Below are positions 1-4,484 of a DNA stretch of 6,965 nt, piece after piece. Source of the stretch: an uncultured Collinsella sp. (GTDB lineage Bacteria > Actinomycetota > Coriobacteriia > Coriobacteriales > Coriobacteriaceae); assembly GCA_900556675.1 (NCBI GenBank), contig USQE01000055.1, positions 1 through 6,965 on the forward strand, given 5' to 3'. The first letter of the stretch is position 1, and every line of letters starts with the position of its first letter. The notes under the pieces were generated by a model. The model saw only the letters and a list, made by a program, of their open reading frames with translations. It ran no database searches and had not been told where the DNA came from. Position numbers and translations under genes: made by a program.

Positions 1-2
1 TA

Positions 3-1793
3 TCGCACCGTGCGAACGCCGACGTTGATGCCCTGTGCGGTGTGTGGCGCGTGCTGTTGGTCGCACTTACCGAACTGCCTTCGGGCCTTATGGCGCGCTT
101 GGCGGACATGCACGCGGACGTGCCTTGGTCATATCGCCCCATTTTTTCTTTTTTGGCTGGACAGAACCCGGGTTCGATATTTTCGCTCAGCGCCGCTCGT
201 GCCGATGTGCTCAAGGCCGATCGCGCAGACGATCGCGTTGATGCGGACGAGCTGCCGGTCCTTAAGATGCCGAGTCGTGAAGAGATCGAGGCAGATTACG
301 CCCCCGGCGGCCTGGTCAATCGCATGTACCCCACCTATGAGCCGCGCGACGAGCAGATCGCGATGGCGGTTGAGGTTCGCGATGCGCTGGTCACGGGCAC
401 CCATCGCGTGATCGAGGCGGGCACGGGCGTCGGTAAGTCGATGGCCTATCTCGTGCCCTTCGCCGAGGCCGCCCGCCGAAACAACATTACCGTCGGCATT
501 GCGACCAAATCGAATAATCTTGCCGACCAGCTTATGTACCATGAGCTACCAAAGCTCGCCGAGCAGCTGGACGGGGGCCTGTCGTTTTGTGCACTCAAGG
601 GCTATGACCACTATCCGTGTCTGCGCAAGCTCGAGCGCATAAGCCGTGGTCAGGTTGAGATCACCACCAAGCGCGATCCTGCTGACACGCTCACGGCGGT
701 TGCGGTGATCATGGCGTATGTGTGCCAATCTGCCGATGGCGACCTCGATTCGCTCGGCATTCGCTGGCGCAGCGTCAACCGTCCCGACTTTACGACGGCT
801 TCGCGCGAGTGTGCTCGTCGTCTGTGTCCGTTCTTCCCCGACAAATGCCTGGTCCACGGGGCGCGCCGCCGAGCGGCACATGCCGACGTGGTGGTCACCA
901 ACCATTCCCTGCTGTTCCGCAACGTGGCCGCCGAGGGAAGGATTTTGCCTCCGATTCGTCACTGGGTGGTCGACGAGGCCCATTCCATCGAGCGTGAGGC
1001 CCGTCGCCAATGGGCGCGCGTGGTTTCGGCAGATGAGTCGCGCGTGCTGTTTGAGCGCTTGGGTGGGTCGAGTGCCGGCGCGCTGAGTCAAGTTTCCCGT
1101 GACCTGGCCACTTCCGAGGGCTCTACGCTCTACCTGGGACTCACTGCCAAAGCGACGTCGACGGTTGCCCGCGCGAGCATGGCGATTGCCGATGTGTTCG
1201 ATGGTGTGCGCGAGCTCGGCCGTCGCGCCCGTGGGGGGTACGATAACGCGAATCTGTGGATTGGCCCCGAGCTGCGCGAGTCGGATGACTGGCACGATTT
1301 TTTGCAGTCGGCTCATACCGCAATTGATGCGCTAGGCCAGGCGGATAAAAGCGTAGACGCGCTGGTGCAAGCTGTCGCTGCCGATAAGCCCGAGGTCGTC
1401 GTCGACCTGGGCGACATTTCGCGCCGTCTGCACGAGTTGGTCGAGAATCTCAAACTCATCATTGAAGGCGCGGATGAGCACTATGTGTACTCGCTGCAGG
1501 TTAACCGTCGGCTGCGTGCGGGCGGGGAGTCTATGACCGCCGAGCGCATCGATATCGGCGAGGCCTTGGCGAACGAGTGGCTGCCCGAGGTGCACACGGC
1601 CATCTTCGCTTCGGCGACTATGACGGTGTCCAAGAGCTTTGAGCATTTCAACCATGCTGTCGGCCTCGATCGCATCGGTGCGTCGACATCCTCATCCCTG
1701 CACCTGGATTCGAGCTATGACTTTGACTCGAATATGGCCGTGGTCGTGGCGGGGGACATTCCCGATCCGCGAGCGCTATCTGTCGGCGCTTGA
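3..1793 (+). CDS. dinG: DinG-family ATP-dependent DNA helicase with N-terminal DnaQ-like exonuclease, 5' partial, frame broken at 3' end
   Basis: This is the N-terminal and central part of an XPD/DinG-type superfamily 2 helicase, which unwinds DNA 5'-3' using ATP and an iron-sulfur cluster. The frame is already open at the window edge. Its first residues, HRANAD at 6-23, match the HxAxxD third motif of DnaQ exonucleases, so most of an exonuclease domain lies upstream, as in DinG of many Gram-positives. Helicase motifs follow in order: Walker A EAGTGVGKS (414-440), motif Ia ATKSNNLADQL, DEAH (972-983) and SAT (1611-1619). Four cysteines fit the Fe-S ligands: codons at 618, 810, 825 and 846, the last three spaced C-x4-C-x6-C. 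The frame ends at TGA 1791-1793, before helicase motifs V and VI, which continue in another frame. Alone, this product should lack helicase activity. The internal ATG at 42 is not a likely true start. The family assignment is firm. Confidence 0.93.
   Translation, partial: SHRANADVDALCGVWRVLLVALTELPSGLMARLADMHADVPWSYRPIFSFLAGQNPGSIFSLSAARADVLKADRADDRVDADELPVLKMPSREEIEADYAPGGLVNRMYPTYEPRDEQIAMAVEVRDALVTGTHRVIEAGTGVGKSMAYLVPFAEAARRNNITVGIATKSNNLADQLMYHELPKLAEQLDGGLSFCALKGYDHYPCLRKLERISRGQVEITTKRDPADTLTAVAVIMAYVCQSADGDLDSLGIRWRSVNRPDFTTASRECARRLCPFFPDKCLVHGARRRAAHADVVVTNHSLLFRNVAAEGRILPPIRHWVVDEAHSIEREARRQWARVVSADESRVLFERLGGSSAGALSQVSRDLATSEGSTLYLGLTAKATSTVARASMAIADVFDGVRELGRRARGGYDNANLWIGPELRESDDWHDFLQSAHTAIDALGQADKSVDALVQAVAADKPEVVVDLGDISRRLHELVENLKLIIEGADEHYVYSLQVNRRLRAGGESMTAERIDIGEALANEWLPEVHTAIFASATMTVSKSFEHFNHAVGLDRIGASTSSSLHLDSSYDFDSNMAVVVAGDIPDPRALSVGA
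1764..1793 (+). other. Frameshift junction in dinG
   Basis: The upstream frame reads AGDIPDPR up to about 1772 and then gives ALSVGA and a TGA at 1791. The downstream frame becomes family-like from GAG 1771 (ERYLSALECVLVDAH). A natural repair is DIPDP-R-ERYLSALE, which needs two more bases: duplicating GA in gatccgcgagcgc restores it. Removal of the single C at 1770 also restores the frame. A real two-base deletion at a GAGA microrepeat, a one-base insertion, or an assembly error are all compatible. Programmed frameshifting is possible but has no recognisable slippery or stop-codon signal. Confidence 0.8.
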
Positions 1794-2364
1794 GTGCGTG
1801 CTGGTCGATGCCCATCTCGCCATGGGTGGATCGGTGCTCACGCTCTTCACTAACAGGCGCGATATGGAGGATCTGTATGCCCGTGTCGAGCCCAAATTGG
1901 CGCGAGCGGGTCTGGAGCTCAATTGCCAACAGCGTAACTCGTCCCCGCGTCGTCTGCGCGATCGGTTTATCAATGAGCCGACCTCATCGCTCTTTGCGCT
2001 CAAGGCATTTTGGGAGGGCTTTGACGCCAGCGGCGAGACACTGCGTTGCGTCATTATCCCCAAGCTGCCGTTCTCGAGCCCCACGGATCCTCTTTCGTGT
2101 GAGCGCAACCTGCGCGAGGACCGCGCCTGGGCGCGCTACTCGCTGCCCGAGGCGGTACTCGAAGTCAAGCAGGCCGCTGGCCGTCTCATCCGCTCGTCGA
2201 CTGATTGCGGCGTGCTCATCTTGGCAGATCCGCGCTTGGTGACAAAGGGCTACGGCAAGAAGTTCTTGACGTCGCTGCCCACAACTTCCTACCAGCGTAT
2301 CGAGTCGGCGCAGATCGGTCATTATTTGCAGCTGTGGCGTGCACGCCACGAACGACGCCGTTAA
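1771..2364 (+). CDS. dinG: C-terminal part of the same DinG helicase in a shifted frame
   Basis: This segment continues the helicase in a frame shifted +1 (equivalently -2) from the upstream part. It begins around ERYLSALE and carries the second RecA-like lobe: LTLFTNRRDMEDLY (end-of-strand FTN/FTS motif), then KAFWEGFDASGE (motif V-like), then KLPFSSPTDPL, and motif VI QAAGRLIR (2170-2193), where the glutamine and arginines bind ATP and couple hydrolysis to movement. It ends at TAA 2362-2364. The open frame extends back to 1639, but the residues before about 1770 in this frame (for example WPWSWRGTFPIR) are out-of-frame shadow, because the family-like sequence there (VVAGDIPDP) is in the other frame. 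The first possible starts after the break are GTG 1798 and ATG 1822, neither with a convincing ribosome binding site, so independent translation is unlikely. The two segments are best read as one disrupted gene. Confidence 0.88.
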   Translation, partial: ERYLSALECVLVDAHLAMGGSVLTLFTNRRDMEDLYARVEPKLARAGLELNCQQRNSSPRRLRDRFINEPTSSLFALKAFWEGFDASGETLRCVIIPKLPFSSPTDPLSCERNLREDRAWARYSLPEAVLEVKQAAGRLIRSSTDCGVLILADPRLVTKGYGKKFLTSLPTTSYQRIESAQIGHYLQLWRARHERRR

Positions 2365-3278
2365 AGCGGGAAGGTCAGGCTCTTCGCCATATCGCATAGA
2401 CGCAATGCCTGGGCGGGGTCATCCAGTATGCGGATGGCTCCGCCCGCTGCGATTACCTGGCAGAACAGCCAATGCTCTGACCCATAACGCACGGTCACCG
2501 TCGCCATGTCTGCCCCGTTTGGCTCAATCGACATGATGCCGGCCCAGTCTAGGCGCTCTGCCATGTCGAGCGGCATGAGGAGTTTTGCGCTCTGCTCCGC
2601 TTGGGAAAGGGATTCGTGGAGGGACAAGGACGCGGGCGCGTGGCGCTCCACGGAATCGTCGGTAAGGGTAAGGCCTTCGATTTTGTCCATGCGGTAGGAG
2701 CGCTGCTCATCGACTTCGACATCCCAGGCAATCAGATAGGTTTGGTCGCCATGCGTCGCGATGCGCAGGGGGTCGATGAGACGCTCACGCGGCCGTGTGT
2801 CGTCCATCGAACGGTAGATGATGCGGCATCGAACGCCGTCTTGAATCGCGCAGTTCAGCTGTTGCCAGTGCGATCCTCGGGCAACGGTATCGACGACGCG
2901 CTGGTTGTAGCCGAGTTTCTCGGGTAGGAGGGCGTGTCGGATACGCTCTGCTGCCCGAGAGTCGATTCCCATCGATTCGAGTTCGTGGTTGAGCACGGCA
3001 CCTTCGGCGGCACTTAGGCGCAAGGGCAGCACACGCCCCGCATCGCCTGTCAGGATGATGCACTCGCCGTGGCGCTCGCAGATGATGCGTGCGCCCGACT
3101 CACGGTCAGCGAGGGTCGAGACGATATCGATAATTTCGTCGAGCGCCGCACCCGTGATATCAAAACGGCTGCAGATATCCCCTCGTGTCATACCGGTCTC
3201 ACCGGCAGCGTAGAGGGCCTCCATGATGTCAATCGCACGCGAGAGCCTTTGCTCGCTGGTGAGTTTACGCACGGGCAT
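2361..3278 (-). CDS. WYL-domain transcriptional regulator, PafC-like, second gene of a pair
   Basis: The predicted protein has 305 residues from ATG 3278. Residues about 9-60 form a winged-helix-type DNA-binding domain (RLSRAIDIMEALYAAGETG, then RGDICSRFDITGAALDEI). Residues about 138-203 are a WYL domain, with TYLIAWD (180-186) at the signature position and SYRMDKI (194-200) carrying the conserved arginine strand. Residues about 228-303 fit the C-terminal WCX extension. WYL domains sense ligands such as nucleic acids, and in mycobacteria a PafB/PafC pair activates DNA-damage genes. It follows the other WYL gene with a 14-nt overlap, so the two are very likely co-transcribed and may form a heteromer. 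An upstream ATG at 3338 in the same frame would add 20 non-family-like residues inside the neighbouring gene. The start at 3278 begins directly at MPVRKLTSEQRL and has AAAGGA upstream, though with a long spacer. Specific target genes are unknown. Confidence 0.9.
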   Translation of the reverse strand: MPVRKLTSEQRLSRAIDIMEALYAAGETGMTRGDICSRFDITGAALDEIIDIVSTLADRESGARIICERHGECIILTGDAGRVLPLRLSAAEGAVLNHELESMGIDSRAAERIRHALLPEKLGYNQRVVDTVARGSHWQQLNCAIQDGVRCRIIYRSMDDTRPRERLIDPLRIATHGDQTYLIAWDVEVDEQRSYRMDKIEGLTLTDDSVERHAPASLSLHESLSQAEQSAKLLMPLDMAERLDWAGIMSIEPNGADMATVTVRYGSEHWLFCQVIAAGGAIRILDDPAQALRLCDMAKSLTFPL

Positions 3279-4287
3279 GCTCGTGCACCGTCCTTTCGAT
3301 GAGGTGGTTCCACGCCAGTTTAAGTGCATCGGGGGCAACGGGTCTCATGCCGTCCATGGCGTGCTCCATACAAAACGAGGCAGCGGCATTAAGGTCGCGC
3401 ACGCCGACGGTCCAGGTCCAACCCTCTTCGGTGTGCGTGAGCTCCCCGCGACCGCGCGTTAGGCCGCTGACCATGTCGGCCTGGGCTTGCGGGGCAAACG
3501 AAAAGGTCGCCATAACGGGCTTGCAATCGGCAAAATCAAACTCGAAGAACAGGCGATCGTTCAGGTTAAAGTCGGCGGGGATGGAGTAGGCCTTCGAGGG
3601 GCGCCATGCGCGAACGATACGGTCGCAGCGAAACGTCCTGATTTCATCGGTGGCGTTGTCGAGTCCGCAAAAATACGCCACACCCTCGTGCTCAAACATG
3701 CCGTATACGCAGACGGTGTGCTCTTTTTGCTCCCCGTGCCCGTTTTGATACAAAAAGCGCAGTGCGCAGCGTTCGGCGAAAGCGCTCCACACCGCATCGA
3801 CGGCGGGTAAGCGACGGGCGGGAGGCTCTTCTGCGGTCGATGCGCCGGTGAGGTAGGCGATCTTGGAGCGTATGTCTGCAAGCGGCGTGGCAAACGCGGC
3901 CGAACCGGTCGCAAGGGTCTGGTCGATAGCGTCGAGCAAGATGTCCGCGTCGTCTGCGGTGATGAGGCCACCGGCCGCAAACGTGTGCTCGCGATCGATG
4001 GTCCACGCGCTTTCTTCGGTTTCTTGGGCGCCTGCTGCGCGGACTTCCTTGATCGTGATTCCGCGTTCGAGGAGTTTTTCGCGATCGCGGCGAAACTTGC
4101 GCTTGTCCGAGTCGATATTGCCCGACCCATAGCCAAGATCGGAATCCAGGACAATTTGCTCTGTGGTCAATGGCTCGGGAGAGCTGTTGAGGACAAAGAA
4201 CAGATTGAGGATGCGCTGGGCTGTCTTGTCGAAACCGGGTTCCGGCGCCCCATTTTTATTCGTTACGGTTGTATCGCTTGCCGTCAT
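3265..4287 (-). CDS. WYL-domain transcriptional regulator, PafB-like, first gene of a pair
   Basis: The predicted protein has 340 residues from ATG 4287. Residues about 22-80 are a PafB-type HTH: KTAQRILNLFFVLNSSPEPL, TTEQI, then KRKFRRDREKLLERGI, which closely follows the RxFERDKxELRxLGI pattern of that family. Residues about 163-228 are the WYL domain, with AYFCGLD (204-210) where the W-Y-L signature is expected and TFRCDRI (218-224) with the usual arginine and DRI. The remainder fits a WCX domain. Its length and order (this gene first, the PafC-like gene second) resemble mycobacterial pafB-pafC. It is the promoter-proximal gene of the minus-strand operon and is divergent from the peptidase-like gene. 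An ATG at 4320 would add 11 residues but lacks a ribosome binding site, whereas ATG 4287 has GAGGA five bases upstream. The regulator family is firm; calling it a true PafB orthologue is inference. Confidence 0.9.
   Translation of the reverse strand: MTASDTTVTNKNGAPEPGFDKTAQRILNLFFVLNSSPEPLTTEQIVLDSDLGYGSGNIDSDKRKFRRDREKLLERGITIKEVRAAGAQETEESAWTIDREHTFAAGGLITADDADILLDAIDQTLATGSAAFATPLADIRSKIAYLTGASTAEEPPARRLPAVDAVWSAFAERCALRFLYQNGHGEQKEHTVCVYGMFEHEGVAYFCGLDNATDEIRTFRCDRIVRAWRPSKAYSIPADFNLNDRLFFEFDFADCKPVMATFSFAPQAQADMVSGLTRGRGELTHTEEGWTWTVGVRDLNAAASFCMEHAMDGMRPVAPDALKLAWNHLIERTVHEHARA
3292..3297 (-). promoter_or_regulatory. Possible ribosome binding site for the PafC-like WYL gene
   Basis: On the minus strand AAAGGA lies about 13 nt before the ATG at 3278, inside the end of the upstream WYL gene. 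The spacing is longer than ideal, so translational coupling from the overlapping upstream gene probably helps initiation. Confidence 0.4.
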
Positions 4288-4291
4288 AGAA

Positions 4292-4296
4292 TCCTC
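4292..4296 (-). promoter_or_regulatory. Ribosome binding site fixing the start of the PafB-like WYL gene
   Basis: On the minus strand GAGGA is followed by TTCT-type spacing to ATG 4287 (about 4-5 nt). This favours the internal ATG over the more upstream ATG at 4320, which has no purine-rich site before it. Confidence 0.7.
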
Positions 4297-4345
4297 GCAT
4301 GGGAAGGTGTTTGATGCCATGATTTTAGTCCGATATGGAGATTAG

Positions 4346-4374
4346 GCTATATCCTTGTCCGCTTGGGGCGTTAA
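4346..4374 (-). promoter_or_regulatory. Candidate sigma-70-type promoter for the WYL operon
   Basis: On the minus strand TTAACG (4374-4369) and TATAGC (4351-4346) match four of six bases each of TTGACA and TATAAT and are separated by exactly 17 nt. Transcription would begin near 4339 and give a leader of about 50 nt to ATG 4287. This was found by eye only. Confidence 0.45.
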
Positions 4375-4409
4375 GATGCCCAGAATTCGGCCGTTTGCGC
4401 CCGCTCGGG

Positions 4410-4429
4410 GTATACTTTCGACTATATAC
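4410..4429. promoter_or_regulatory. 20-bp interrupted palindrome, possible operator
   Basis: The sequence has the form GTATA-N3-TCGA-N3-TATAC, with 14 of 20 positions symmetric. It overlaps the candidate plus-strand -10 element and sits between the two divergent transcription units. The size and symmetry suit a dimeric regulator, possibly one of the adjacent WYL proteins, but no binding-site consensus can be confirmed from this single copy. Confidence 0.4.
4411..4416 (+). promoter_or_regulatory. Candidate -10 element for the M28-like gene
   Basis: TATACT matches five of six bases of the -10 consensus and lies about 70 nt before ATG 4485. No good -35 hexamer is seen 16-18 nt upstream (the region reads roughly CGGCCG). 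It would therefore need an activator or a different sigma factor, or it may not be the real element. Confidence 0.35.
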
Positions 4430-4435
4430 GGTTCT

Positions 4436-4449
4436 AATGTGCATACATT
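4436..4449. promoter_or_regulatory. 14-bp interrupted palindrome, possible second operator
   Basis: AATGT-N4-ACATT lies directly downstream of the first palindrome, in the leader of the M28-like gene. The centres of the two dyads are 23 bp apart, about two helical turns. The five-base arms are AT-rich and could arise by chance, so confidence is low. Confidence 0.3.
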
Positions 4450-4475
4450 GGGCCTATTTGTCGGATTATGGATGT

Positions 4476-4479
4476 GGAG
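4476..4479 (+). promoter_or_regulatory. Ribosome binding site of the M28-like gene
   Basis: GGAG is followed by five bases (cgcat) and ATG 4485. This supports that start over the ATG at 4468, which is in a different frame and leads only to a short shadow reading frame. Confidence 0.65.
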
Positions 4480-4484
4480 CGCAT

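Noticed and set aside
546..1316. A 256-residue minus-strand open frame inside the helicase gene.
   Set aside because: It lies opposite well-conserved helicase motifs, including the Fe-S cysteines and the DEAH box, and shows no recognisable protein features.
1788..1797. Programmed +1 frameshift at the GCT TGA G stop context, as in prfB.
   Set aside because: The Ala tRNA could not re-pair well after slipping to CTT, and the resulting junction would lack the family-like ERYLSALE sequence. No Shine-Dalgarno-like element sits at the usual short distance.
2364..2420. Possible terminator after the helicase gene.
   Set aside because: No GC-rich hairpin with a T-tract is visible on either strand.
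3279..3338. Longer start for the PafC-like WYL protein at ATG 3338.
   Set aside because: The extra 20 residues are not family-like and lie inside the coding end of the upstream gene. The HTH begins just after the ATG at 3278.
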